From Cristatella mucedo (taxonomy: Eukaryota; Bryozoa; Phylactolaemata; Cristatellidae), in NCBI GenBank assembly GCA_009760855.2, contig WPIO01000039.1, forward strand, positions 2,736,001-2,800,000: a DNA stretch of 64,000 bases. Reading direction: 5' to 3'. The notes beneath the pieces are model-generated. The model searched no databases and was not told the origin of the DNA. It saw only the letters and a list, made by a program, of their open reading frames with translations. The translations under genes and the position numbers were made by a program. Positions 20,970-32,879 of the stretch are shown here, in pieces; within the stretch, counting starts at the first letter, position 1, and every line of letters begins with the position of its first letter.

Positions 20970-23900
20970 TCTACAACAATAGCAAATGTAAGCCACCAAC
21001 GGCTTGACGCCCCATGGTGACAGGCTGTCATGTTCGGGTGCCTCTAGTAAACCGAATGTGGAATAGTATCACAACAACAACCGTGCTTAACTCCGTGCAT
21101 TGCCGAGAGTCTATGCAAGTCCATGCTAATATCTTTTTGTCTAGGCTAGCGTCTTAAGCTTTACCGCAATAATTATCGCTCTGGTCATATAGTTTAATAG
21201 CGTGTGGAAAATACGCTGCTGTTTCTCTGTTCTACATTTTGCAACAACAATTTTATCCGCTAACTAAGGACTTCCAATTGCCAGCTTTATGTTGAGTTAA
21301 TGTATTCTCTAATTTGCTGATTACCAAACTTCCATCTGACGCAGCAGATTTTGCGTAGCCAGGAAATATTGCCAATATGTGGAAGCATCTGCAGTTGAAT
21401 AGCTGTCCGTGCAATTATTGACCTTAACCACTCTAAGAATTAGAAACGTTAAAAATCAAAGCTACCCAGTTTCGTATCGATGTGCACTGTTGGAGCCTAT
21501 AATGTCGAAACTAGTGCTTGAAGGAAATAATACATGCATCGGCAGGCTTCATTTTGTAAAGTTTGTGCTTTGGGGGAAGCTTAACAGAGCTCAAATTACG
21601 GGCCGACACTCGTATGCCGCACACTGACCCGCCTGTGATGGGGCTTAGCCAGCCCTTGACGGGTCAGGTTCTTTTTTGAAAGGGCTCGGTTGTTCTCGGA
21701 AGAGAGGCCAGGGCGAGCGAATCTGCAGGGGGTGGCAACCCGAGTTACGACATGGATGCTGGGAGGAGCGGCTGTGTCCAAGCTTCGTTCACCACACGAA
21801 TGCCGCTTGACTTAACTTCTTCAATGTGCTAGACTTGTTAATCAACTCTGTGATTCGTCTCTCTTATAACACACTGGCCAATTTTAAAACTTTCTCTAAT
21901 CTCGCCAGCCTCAATATAAACTTGTTTCTTGGGAAGGTTTCAGCTCCATCTTATTGATAAACGTAGCTATTCGACGATATAATTACAGTGTAAATTCACA
22001 AATTCACCCTGCAAAGTTAGTTCTATCTCGGTAGTTTGGTGAAAATACTGATGTTTTAATTCGAAGCTCTTCAGTATTTGCTTAATTTTTTTAATTCGCA
22101 AAATGAAAGCTCTTTACTATTGCTTGTTTTACCGCTGCAATTGATAAGAAGATACTGTGCAAATATTAACTTTTAATTACGCCCTGAAAGCTTGACGCCT
22201 GCACCTAACATGATTAATAGGCATACCAATTTAGGATTACCAAACTAAGACAGTGTTCGTTGAGGTCGGATTTCTGCTAAAGTGTATAGTGGTATGCCTT
22301 TTGTAAACCAAGTTTTCTAATCTATCATCTGCTCAATTCAAGCTTTTTTCCAGTTTTTGCTGACTGTTGCATAGTTCTGATAAACATTTGTATTGAAATA
22401 ATGCTGAAACACATCTTTGCTGAAAAAGTTCATTATTTTGGTCTAATTATACTCGCTGACTCGGCTAACTAATTAGGAAAATATACCATCACTTTCAGTT
22501 AAAATTCCTCTAAATGCTTGTGAGTCCTGAAGATTTTGTGGGACAATAAAAATAGTCATCATATTGTATGCAATATATTCAGGGATCTGTCGGTGAGCCA
22601 AATGAAAAGTGTTAAAGCACTTCCCCAGTGCCACTTGCTTGAACCTAACCTCAGCTTTGTCAGAGATTGCTGTTTCGATTTCCGAGTGTAAAAAGCGACG
22701 AATTGTCTGCACGTTCTCTATCTTTAGTAGGATAAAATCCAATTTTTTTATTGGTTGGCAGTATGTGTCACTTTTCAAAAGCTTGTGCTTAATAAGTACA
22801 GGTTATGATCGCTATTTCCATTAAGCTTTGACTTTGCGACCAAGATCCTGACGCATTTGAAATGAACACATTTACAATGAAATTAATCTAATAACAGTTG
22901 CTACATCTTTTTTGGATCGCATTTAGTCAGACGAAAATTGCTGCAAAACCAGAGTTAACATGTACTTGCACTGAAGTTACACAAAAACTACCGAAGGGAA
23001 TTAAGAATTGGGTATTTTTGTGAACAAAACGCCACGATAAATCACTTTCGCGAACCAGCTCTCAGATGCAGTCTTCCACCGAGTCACGTCATACTGTCAT
23101 TGCTAGCTGCGTTCGAAGTTCATTAAATCCTGGTGAATAAGAGCTCACATTAAGAGCTCGCATAGCTCCCTAGAATAAGCATCCTTGCTCTCCTTGAATT
23201 TATAGAGGTTAGCATCAATGATAAGGATATGCTGCAGTGCCCGGCTCAGTAGTTCCTCAGTATTGTCTCGATCAGCTCTAAAGCTATTTCTCCACATATT
23301 AACTGCCCAGGAAGCTCTGAACCACAGCAAAAAACCTGCTCCAAACTGTTTTCCCCTAACTTTGTGAGCTTCTTAGTGAAACCCTTGCAGTCAGTAGTCT
23401 TCTTTATTTCCGTACCACTGTGAGACTCCAGCTTTGACCCGTGTCGCAGACAGCGTAGGGAACAGGTTTTGAAGACACTCGAAGACTGCGGACTGCTTAT
23501 CTAGAGCCGTGATAGATTGTTTCCCTACGGCCTAATGGGATGTGCAGTAGTGGCATCAGCATCAGCCTGAGTCCGCCAGTGGCTATCGCTTGAAATTTCT
23601 GCTCCCCACACAGAGCTCGTTCTGCTGTGGCCAGCCTAGGCAGTGGTAGTTTCTGCTGTCCTCAAGGCTTAGATAGCGAAAAAATTTAGTAAAAACCCCA
23701 AAGAGATCGATAAGGGATTTAAACATTTTGAAATCTTCAATGACCACCCAACAGAACTTATCATATACCAAAGCGTTCAGCAAGATCTATGTATACTTAC
23801 AATACTGTAAGAGATGCACCTTGAGCCAGAGGAAGAGAATTGTACAGACGACAGACGCTTCCGTTTGGTAAAGCGTGGATAGTCTGACACTCTATGCGAC

Positions 23901-24016
23901 GAAAACTAGTTGGTCTTGTGTAGCTGTGTTGCATGTGTTGTAACTATGACATCTCTTATTAAATGCTTGAGCTTTAAAGATTCACGAAAATAAATGTATT
24001 AACTTGTTTTCTGTAG
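20970..24016. other. AT-rich stretch without recognised features
   Basis: 3 kb without L2 or SINE copies. Exons 1-7 of pseudogene B would be expected here or upstream, but I recognise none. A 101-codon minus-strand frame at 22473-22778 has normal amino-acid composition but no known motif. Confidence 0.5.
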
Positions 24017-24124
24017 GACCGGCGAGATTTTTTACATTTTGTCTCGAAGAACTAGTTGATTTGAAAGCTGTCAGCTCTGACACCGTGAAGAAGACTGGTG
24101 ATGGTTTTGTATGGACAACGAAGG
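24017..24124 (+). pseudogene. P450 pseudogene B relic of exon 8
   Basis: Acceptor ttctgtag, donor gtgaaa. It begins DRRDFLHFVSK and, after a one-base loss near 24048, continues in another frame as LVDLKAVSSDTVKKTGDGFV, ending WTTK. The equivalent in A reads LVDINEVDPSTIRKTADGIV. Confidence 0.82.
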
Positions 24125-24349
24125 GTGAAACTATCGCGCTTTGTGTTCTTTTTCCTCCAAGCTAGTCCTTCACATCAATCAAAAATGACCGGCTTTCCAG
24201 ACGTCATCTCCCTTGCCATCGCGTTCCTGTGGCACGTTCTACATCTGCTTAAGCGTATAATGCCTACTCCACACTTACCAACATTGCCGCATCTTTGCCT
24301 ACAACATATTCGCTGTCCTCCTCGTCATCTTCAAACTCCTCGACCTGCT

Positions 24350-24560
24350 ATTCCTCGTCGACCTCCCTATCACCCCACTCGAATCGTTCCTCCTCCTCCT
24401 CCTCCTCCTCCTGCCGACCTTTCCCTCCTTGTCCCCTATCTCATTTTTTTAATCGTCCTTATCGCCCGCCTCGTCCATTTGCTCTCCCATACGTCTTCCT
24501 CCTCTCCAAACTCCTCCTGCTCTTCTCTCCTCTTACTGGCTGTGCTAGCCGTTTACGCAC
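24350..24560 (+). repeat. Pyrimidine-rich low-complexity stretch (TCC/CCT)
   Basis: A (CCT)n run at about 24389-24413 within 200 bp of C/T-rich sequence, directly downstream of the first exon relic of pseudogene B. Long Pro/Ser/Leu frames here are due to composition. Confidence 0.8.
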
Positions 24561-25889
24561 TTACACGGTCTCATCCAAGCCCTTAGAAGATCATGAACCT
24601 CTTTGCATGTTCTCTATCTAATCAAGATGGTGCCAAACTATTAAAATATCTGGTCCTTAAATCACCTTAGTGCTTTGCAGGCAACATGAAAGACATTGAA
24701 AAGATGAAAAGCAATTGCAGATTGCGTCATTTTCTCGTAGTTTCACTGTGCTTAACTTTCCAATAACTTTAATTGTTTAAAAAAACAGCCCGCCCTGGCT
24801 AAAGCAAAATCTTCTGTGGTGCCTACCTGATAAATGGCGTAACAGTGTATTCATCTCAGTTCCGTCCCATAAAGCTGAAATCCTGCTTACAGAAGAACTT
24901 AGTAGCAATACCGACTTGCCTGCAGATTTTCGGCATGCAAGGAAAAAATTAGGCTATTTTTGTGTTCGGAGGAAACAGTTACAGGGAAATATTCTGCTCA
25001 CGTGCCTTGTACTGAGAATTTCTCGCAATTCTCTCGAATTCTACCAAGGCAATGCTAGGGATTTGAAGAGGACATTAAATCTGAGATAACCAGCTGACCC
25101 TTTCCTGCAAAACCGTGGTTTTTATTCTAGCCTATAGAGTGCTTGGTCAAGCGTGGCTATCCCAAGAAACTTTGAAATTTAGTACTAGATGTGAATATAT
25201 TTTAGCTAGGCTGAGCTAAGAAAAAACAAATTATTATTTTGAAAACTTTGCCTTAAAATCTCATTCTCATTGTGTAGCGATGTAGGCATTGTTTGTACTT
25301 GCACCTGAGAATGAAGACATCCGAAACTTGTCGGTGACAAAGATCTTCAGCTGACAGCCATACTGGAAGTCTGATGGTGATGCAACTCGTGATAATCACA
25401 AAGTGCTGGCATATATTTCAATATTTCAGAGGCTGACTATGGGGGAAGGCTGACAATGACTCCACAAGTCCTTTTGTAGTGCCAGCATTAAGGCAATAGA
25501 GAAACTTGCTAGGCAACTATTATTAATCTGCCCATGGGAAAATGGAAGACTAAAAGCCTTGAACTTTATTGCTGTGTGGCTTGAAGAAATCTTTTTGAGC
25601 GTCAGTCGTGAATTAATTTAAAGGTCAGTGAAGAGCACAGAACTTCTGGCCACCCATTGTGTACCAGACTGCCTGGAGTTTTTATTTTAAGCCTTACAGC
25701 TGAATTGCAGTTTGGTGACTCGTTCGCGTTAATGTTGAGTTTCTTATCTGTAGCAGCTCATTTTAGCATGGGAGATTGTCTTTAGGAATTTGAAATTAAT
25801 TTTCTTAGACTTGACACTGGCCTGATTCTTTTTTTTAATTCTGTGTATATTTTGCCTTTTTGCTGCTCCACCCTTAGTTTAGCCTAGAT

Positions 25890-25965
25890 GCTAGATGCTC
25901 TCTGTGAATCATCAAGGTGGTGAGCACGAGCCCTGCGGCATATGTAAAGCGCCTGGACAGACAGC
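25890..25965 (+). mobile_element. Possible second L2-tailed SINE fragment
   Basis: 'gagccctgcggcatatgtaaagcgcctggacagacagc' matches 38473-38510 ('gagccctacggcatgtgcaaagcgcacagatag'). The rest is unrecognisable. Confidence 0.45.
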
Positions 25966-26664
25966 GGCAGAACCAGAATGGCAGGGAGCTTTGGCCCCCT
26001 TAAAAAGGGAGCGACACTGTCCTACTCCTTTACATTGTCACTGACGACAAAAATTCGTCTTAATGACACTATCAACGGCCAAATTTGTGTCGTATAAGCA
26101 CTCTGACTGTGTACAATAATGTTTCATTACCTCCGCCTCCACGAAATTACTGTTGGTCTTGCCATCTACATACAAATTGTGTTGGTCTGGCTTCCTAAAT
26201 TTAATTTTGCAGTTCTTACCGTCTAGATTAAAATCCTATCTTCGCTACTATGGATAGAGATAACGTTTTCTTGTGGCGTTGTATTAGTTATATATTTTAT
26301 ATTTTAATTTGCATTGTTAATGCTAATTATGCAACATGTACACGACCTAAGAAAACTACATCTCTTTCTATAAACTTTAAATGAGCTGGAAATAAAATAC
26401 TTTAAATTTGTCGGCATTCAATCATAGCAGCGCTTCAGTAAAAGTCAGTGATGTTATTGGAAACAATGCTGACAATTTTCAGAATCATAAAACTTAGCGA
26501 CATTTTAAGACAAGCACCTACTAAAATAACTGTTCGAATAATTTCTTTTAAAAAATTCATTACGACTATTTAAACTCAGTTGAAACTTTTCTTAAGAAAT
26601 AATTCTAGAACGGCTATAACCTGTATAAATCAATGCTACCACATAATTGTCATTCTTATTACTA

Positions 26665-27260
26665 TTATTTATAATAACAATAATACATTTGATATAGCTC
26701 CTCGGTGAACTAATCTCTATCTAGGCACTTTACGTTGGCTGTAAAAGAAGCACGATCGAATGGTTAGTGGTAGCATGCTAAATAAACCACTAGAATAACA
26801 TGGTTAGGGGTGACATGCACGGAGTCAGCATGCCAGTATGGTTAGTGGCACCTGCACAGTGTCAGCACAAATAAGCACATAACAGACGAGTCACGGTAAC
26901 CCACTAAATGCTGTGATAAATAGATGCGCTTTTAGTTTTTTATGAGGACAAGTCAGGAGATTTCAGGATGCAGGTCATGAGTGAGTTCCGGTATTTTGGG
27001 AAAATACGAACTAAATGCATGGTCTCCAAAGATTTGAGGTTTGTTAGAGGTATGAGAAAGCAGTTAGATTCCGAAAAGCAGGTGGTATTATGCTTAGCCT
27101 GGTAGGGGATTAGATCTGATAGGTAGGCTGAAGCCAAAGAATGAAATGATCAGAAAGTGAGCGACAAAACCGTCAAGTCGATGCGTTGCTTGACTGGAAG
27201 CCGGTGCAGGTAGGCGATAAGTGGTGTGGTGTGGCAACTGCGACACTCGCGACTTCTTAG
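26665..27260 (-). mobile_element. L2-like LINE 3' portion
   Basis: Antisense tail at 26680-26750, 3' UTR and decayed ORF end (MASAYLSDLIPYQAKHNTT). It lies between two exon relics of P450 pseudogene B. Confidence 0.82.
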
Positions 27261-27379
27261 GTTCCCTCCTGCTCTTGTACACGATTGCCCACCGAAGAAG
27301 AATAAAAGCTATAACAGCCAATCTCTCCTGCTTTTTTAAGTAACTAATGACAGCTAAAGTGTGTCTCCTTATCTTTTAG

Positions 27380-27637
27380 GCCTCACTGAAGAAGACATCA
27401 TTTCGAATTCAATTGTATTTCTTATTGCTGGTGATGATACTTTATCTACCTTCTAAGCTTCGCTTGCAGCATGGCATATATTCTATGTCAAAAAATCTCG
27501 AGCAAATCCTGGCAAAAGGATTATGAAATCGCACAACAGCTTGGGATATCTCATGTGACATACGAAAAGTTAAAAGACCTCGATTACCTGAAAATGTGAG
27601 CAAAAGGATCGCTGAGGATGTACCCTCCAGTTTGAAG
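27380..27637 (+). pseudogene. P450 pseudogene B relic of I-helix/ExxR exon
   Basis: Acceptor atcttttag, donor gtaagt. It reads LTEEDIISNSIVFLIAGDD, then hits TAA. Later frames give YEIAQQLGISHVTYEKLKDL and LRMYPPV, interrupted by TGA codons. Length is 258 bp against 247 bp in A and C, so indels have accumulated. The glutamate of ExxR is gone (GSLR). Confidence 0.85.
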
Positions 27638-29162
27638 GTAAGTCGCATTCATAAGACTAGGTTTCGGTGTATATCATCACTATCTGTACGACTGCCTAGT
27701 GTGACACATACCTTCTAGAAATCCTGCACTGCTACCTCCATGCTATTCACTAACTTGACTTCACTCCTGACTCGGCTGGGCTTCTCACTTCCTTTTTGCG
27801 GTCTGAGATGGAGTCTATTGACTAGGTATGCGAACCAAAAGCCCTTGAACTTTGAGCGAAAAATTGAAAACTCTCCAGCTTAACAACTAAAGAGTCTTTG
27901 CGACTTTTTAGAGTAGCAGATGGAGATAGATTACATCTTATAATAATCTTTGACAGCCAACCGCAGTACCAAGTCCTATGATGGCAACGTGGCACCAAAA
28001 TTGAAGTCATAAATATACACATTCGTTCCCCTACTACATATGGATTTAGCTCAAGAACGTTAGCACCAACTAAGAGCCCATACTTTAAGTCTCTGTGCTG
28101 AACTGAACGCGTAGAAAAAACCCTGGCTCAATTGATTAGAGCAGTGTGTGTGGAGCACAGAGGTTGCAGGATGGCTTTTCATATTTTGAAAATCCGGGTT
28201 TGTTGGTTTTGAAGTTCAGGTTAGTTCAAGGCTCTTATGTTCTATCCTTGGTATGCGCTTGCAGTAAGGTCAAATTCTTAACTGGTGGCCGCCAGAAAAG
28301 CGTACTCGTATGCCAACTGAGCTACACGAAACAGGATCACCACTGGCAGGCTGCTGCCATCAGTGTGGGGCACACTTGTGAAGTATATACCCCTTAACAG
28401 TACTTCAGGGCAGATTTCCATGGCACGCACATGTGCTTGCATAAACCCTGTATGTTTGCATACAATAAATTTCTTTGACAACGAAACATGCCTGCTTTAG
28501 CAAGAATATGGAGACGGCAAGATCGGTCACAGCAGTGAAAGGAAGCAGAGCTAGCCAGCCGTCTGACTCTTGTGTCGTTTCACGGATGTCTCTCAGACAA
28601 ACCTTACATGCTCTTAAGCTCTTTTTATCTTATGCTATTGACTATACCCTCATCAAAGTATCGGGCGTGGTTGTAATTTCAAGCTGGAATGCGACATTTG
28701 TAACAGTGAATAGCGCTTTGCAGTTTCAAAATAAAGGGCATCTGGAGGCCATTTGCCGAGAAATGAAGGCAGAAAAAGAAATTAGCCTTGACCAGGAACA
28801 ATCCTGCAACTGTGCTACAGATCGCATGCTCAAACCAATGGAGCTAGTAAGACTTTTCTGCATAACAATTTCAGCTCTAGGAAGGTTTTCTTAATCAGTA
28901 GCTTTAAATATCCGTTCACGTGCTCGAGCCGAATCCCTGTGTGCTTGTTTGATGATAGTAAATTTTTACACCCGCGAATACTTAACGCTAAGTGGAACCT
29001 TTACTTCTGCTTTGCTCGATCGACAAGAGAACCTATTTGCGACCTATCTGATGCAGATCCAGACAAGTGGAAAAACCCTCAAAACCAGTCAGCCACTTCA
29101 TCCTCTGTTACCCGTGAGTGGCTGAATAATCTCTTCCTTCTATGCACACTGCAGACTACCTT

Positions 29163-29340
29163 GGCATACGGCCACTTGGTCTTTGATCAGGTGTAAAGTA
29201 CTCGCTCACCACGACCCAGGGGTGTGTGTTCAAATCCTACAGTGGGCGATTCTTTATTGCCCACTGCAAACGGCAGTGACATCCGTTTTGGCTCTTCTAC
29301 CGCCGTATATAAATGAGGCTTTTGAATCATAAATGTTTTC
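29163..29340 (+). mobile_element. tRNA-derived SINE
   Basis: B-box-like 'tgttcaaatcc' (29228-29238), hairpin arms CAGTGGGCGAT (29240-29250) and ATTGCCCACTG (29256-29266), and 3' region 'ctaccgccgtatataaatgaggctttt'. Confidence 0.82.
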
Positions 29341-29504
29341 CCCTTGTTCAGACCGAATGCAGTTGTGGGCTGACCACGTACTCCTTCGGAGGTTGATTCA
29401 GAAGGGGTGGTAGCATTCGGGCTAGTCAGAAAACTTACTGCCCAGAATAGCCATGGTCGACCATTGCTACTGCCAGGCGTAAATGGCATGAGGCTAGAGT
29501 ATAA

Positions 29505-29575
29505 ATGTATATAATTAATTTGCATAGTGCCCTAAGAGAGTGTAATCTCTATCTAGGCGCTTGACATATGTCATA
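29505..29575 (-). mobile_element. L2-like LINE tail fragment
   Basis: Antisense block 'catagtgccctaagagagtgtaatctctatctaggcgcttgacatatg'. Confidence 0.65.
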
Positions 29576-31067
29576 CGGCTCGAGCCTGCTCCTCGGGAAT
29601 CAAATGCACTCGCCTTGCCTTCGGTCTTCAAATGCGAGCACCTTAACCCCCTGAGCCCAATCTGAGTAGTCACATCTAAGGCACCTTTCTAGAATTCAGC
29701 CGCTATTGACCCAGACTGAAGCTAAGCAGTAGCATCAGCTGATTGGCAGGTCGGCTTAGCTATCGGGATTACTTACTAGTCTCACATAGTGCACCGCCTT
29801 ATTGCAGGTGGAGAGCTGTTGCAGAGTACTGGCAACAAGACGTTCATTCAGTCATAGAAGATTAATTCAGCTGGCTCGTACTGCCATATGTCAAAATTAG
29901 AGATCGTGCTGTGCTCAAGCATGAAATACGCATGTACGTGTATATCAATGCATTTATATTAATTCACCGTCGGTCATTTTATTTCAGAACTTTGTATGTG
30001 TGTAGCCTGGCATGAACCCACCATATTTCGCTGTCTTTCATAGGACACACATCTAAATCCGCTTTCTCTTTTTGTCACCACGCTCACTGAGTGCCCCGTG
30101 GGGTAGCGAAGAGCCTGAATTTGGACCCGTCAGTCCACGGAATTTGACATCACTCAGGTGGGGTCGAGTGCCGTTATATTAGGCGATAGTGCAAAGCCTC
30201 CTGCGCTTGTGCATAATGCTACGCAGCAGTTTTCTCTTAGTGACCGTCGAACTCATAACTCGCTCGTCACGCTTCTTCCCCAATCGGTCTTTCGCTTACG
30301 CTGGGAGCTCCGATTCTTAAATAATAATCATTCAACTACTATAAATGTCGCCAGTTAGTACCGCTTTCATTTTCCTGTCCTCCAGTAACATTGATATTCC
30401 CGGTCATTCTCAAATGCCCCATATATTTTCAGTCGAGAAATTGTGCGCAAAAATGCACCTTAATTATAGTCTCTACCGGCCACGAATAGGGATAGATGCA
30501 TTATTCATTTTCAAAACACTCAGCGATCTTTCAAGGAACTCCTTGTTTCCTATCAGCTTGGTGAAGCACTTTAGATAGTCATCGTCCGAAGCTTTCGTTA
30601 GCCTATGCATGTACTAGTCACTGAGATAATGACCCTAATCACAGAGCCTCCATTATTTTCTTATGGTGATCCCTGAAGAAATAAGGAGACCTGGTGGGAG
30701 CCGTGGCCTATCCCAATTCTAGTTTAGTGAATGGACATGTTTCGATTGGAAACGTTCACCAAATGGAAATATAAGGACTTTAAAAAGTACTTTTTATTCA
30801 GTGTATTTATTTTTAAATTAATCTAGAAAGTCCTGATATCTCCTGCAAGCAATTGACAGCAGACATGCCGCATATCCGTATTAACAGAATTCGCTAATCA
30901 ATGACATCAATATTGTTCTAACAGCAACCAACTACACTAGCATCATTAGAAAACTTACATTGTTGTGCGAAAGTCTGCTCATGTACAATTTTCCTAATTG
31001 ATCTCACTTAAGCTCCTCATTCCGCCATGCTTTACTTTTTCGCCAAGGTGATTTTTACTTTTGGCCA

Positions 31068-31185
31068 TAATAATAATAATGCACTTGATAAAGTGCCCTC
31101 AGAGAACTCAATCTCTATCTAGGCGCTTTACATTTGCTGCAAAGGGAAATGCAATTGAATGGTGAGTAATATCATGCTATCTATA
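31068..31185 (-). mobile_element. L2-like LINE 3' tail fragment
   Basis: AAT repeat and a well-preserved antisense tail through 'gcaattgaatggtgagtaatatcatgc'. It joins a small TATC/TAG-rich tandem repeat at its far end. Confidence 0.82.
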
Positions 31186-31250
31186 TCTATAGTAATATAT
31201 ATATAGTAATATCAGGTCATCTATCTATAGTAATATCAGGCCATCTAGGC
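31186..31250. repeat. Short tandem repeat at a LINE border
   Basis: Near-direct copies of 'atctatagtaatatcaggycatct' with TATATA runs, directly after the truncated L2 tail. Probably replication slippage. Confidence 0.7.
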
Positions 31251-32328
31251 GTACAGCTGATTAGTGACAGGTTTATAGATTGGAATGATACTCAATAAGG
31301 CAGAATATAAGGCAAACGCCCAGTCTTAGATAATACAACTAAAACGAAAGTAGACTTATAGGGTTACACCAGCCGTTTTGAATGAATTGAAAAGTCATAC
31401 GATATTCGGTGATTAAAAGGCCAAATCAAGTATATGTTTCGGTAGCTCCACTCCGGATTCGGCCTATGTTTCCTTGGTCTGCCACATCCACAGTGGCGTA
31501 TCGAACTAAAATGGTTTACAGATGTAAAATCTCTAAGCGTCACCTGGAGTACAAATTGATTCTGGCAACCATATTTTCTGACCACGGACCGCTGGAAAAC
31601 GGCGCCAAGAATCAATCTTTCTGCCATAGAGTTTAGAAATAACCTTATTTCTTCCTTCAGAATATTTTACATGAGCGGATTTCTTAAAATATTTTGAATC
31701 TTATACAACTGACATGCAACAGGAGTAAAGCATTGACATGAACTTTGGATTAAGTATTAAGACATGAAAAATGAATTTTGATAATATATTGAATGGGTCT
31801 AAATTTGCCTTATTTATGCATCGTCGTCCTGACGAAGGTGCAATGACATTTTAGCAAGTTATATTTTCCTATTGCCAAATTCAATGTAGATCTCAATAGT
31901 AGTGTCTGACTTCATGCTTAGAATTATGAGGTCTAGAAAACCTTTATTATATCGGGTTTTGATGAAATAGAAGAGTAGATGGTGCAGATTTTTATTATAC
32001 CTGCATTCTTTATCTGATTGCATGTGCACATGGAATGCAGCTCATACAACTGTAATCGGCAAGACAGTAGACTAGGTAAAATACCCGTCGATACTGCAGC
32101 CTACTTTACCAATCAGATTGACCTCAAAATATTTTAGCTCGGTACTTTTTTTATTAGAATTCGCTGGGAGACTACGCATGGTTCTACGTGGTCAGCTCAT
32201 TTCTACAAAGCCTGATTTATATGCAATTAAAGTACAATCACAAAAATAGCCGCATTTAGATAAGGAATATTTTCTTGCGTGGTTTCTGATTTGAGTAATA
32301 GCATTGCCCCTGCATATTTTTCTTTCCG

Positions 32329-32466
32329 ATTTATTCGCAAGTGCAACAAAACAACCGTAGTAGGTGGAGTGACTGTCACAGCAGGCATGGCAATCAATGT
32401 TGCGATATATGTGATGCATCACAACGTGGATTATTGGAAAGATCCCTTCACTTTCCGACCAGAGAG
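32329..32466 (+). pseudogene. P450 pseudogene B relic of PER exon
   Basis: An open frame reads RKCNKTTVVGGVTVTAGM, YVMHHNVDYWKDPF and FRPER, then donor gtattg. At the homologous acceptor position the sequence is tttccg, not an AG, so normal splicing into this exon appears lost. Length is 138 bp, the same as in A and C. Confidence 0.85.
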
Positions 32467-32596
32467 GTATTGCTGCATCAAATATGGCCTACTAATGCAG
32501 TGCACTTTTCTTATACCTTCATTTGCTTTATTCCACCTGTGTATACCAGATCTTGTTTTCGCACTATGTATTTCAGTTTTTTGGTCTTCCTCGTAG

Positions 32597-32759
32597 GTTT
32601 ACACCTGAAGCAAAGGCTCAGCTTCATCCTTACATGTAGTTGCCGTTCGGTGCTGGCCCGAGGAACTGCATCGGCATGAGGCTGGCACTTTTGGAAGCCA
32701 AAGCGGTCATTGTTGAACTGCTTCTTAACTAAGAGATTTGTGAATTCAGTGAAACAGCG
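32597..32759 (+). pseudogene. P450 pseudogene B relic of heme-loop exon
   Basis: Acceptor cctcgtag, donor gtacgt, 163 bp. The heme loop [20 protein letters not shown] is intact, but TAG precedes it (32637-32639) and TAA follows it (32730-32732), so no full protein can be made. Confidence 0.9.
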
Positions 32760-32879
32760 GTACGTAACTCGGCCGCCAAACCACTTTCTAGACTGCTGCT
32801 CCATCGCAATGGTGTACATGCTCACTGATGCTCTCCATCGTAAATGGTCTTTTTGGCTCACAAAGTAACTCATAATTTA

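Larger units (their letters stand above)
24017..32759 (+). pseudogene. Cytochrome P450 pseudogene B, CYP3-type
   Basis: Four exon relics lie in the order and spacing expected for a P450 of the A/C type: 24017-24124, 27380-27637, 32329-32466 and 32597-32759. Lesions seen: exon 24017 is 108 bp instead of 109, so the frame shifts in mid exon. The I-helix exon runs into TAA soon after AGDDT, has further frame breaks, and ends with stops in the K-helix region. The PER exon has CG where its splice acceptor AG should be. The heme exon has in-frame TAG (32637-32639) and TAA (32730-32732). Exon lengths 138 and 163 still match gene A. It lies head to tail downstream of A. No 5' exons were recognised between 15 and 24 kb. 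Confidence 0.88.

Noticed and set aside
24098-24621. Pro/Ser-rich 162- and 108-codon frames
   Set aside because: Caused by the CCT-rich low-complexity stretch. No signal or domain.
28270-28340. tRNA-like stretch on the minus strand ('gtgtagctcagttggcatacgag')
   Set aside because: A-box-like half only. No credible B box, acceptor stem or anticodon arm, so neither a tRNA gene nor a secure SINE.
28475-28894. 139-codon plus-strand ORF inside pseudogene B
   Set aside because: No recognisable domain, no homology to P450 exons, and no supporting splice context. Treated as chance.
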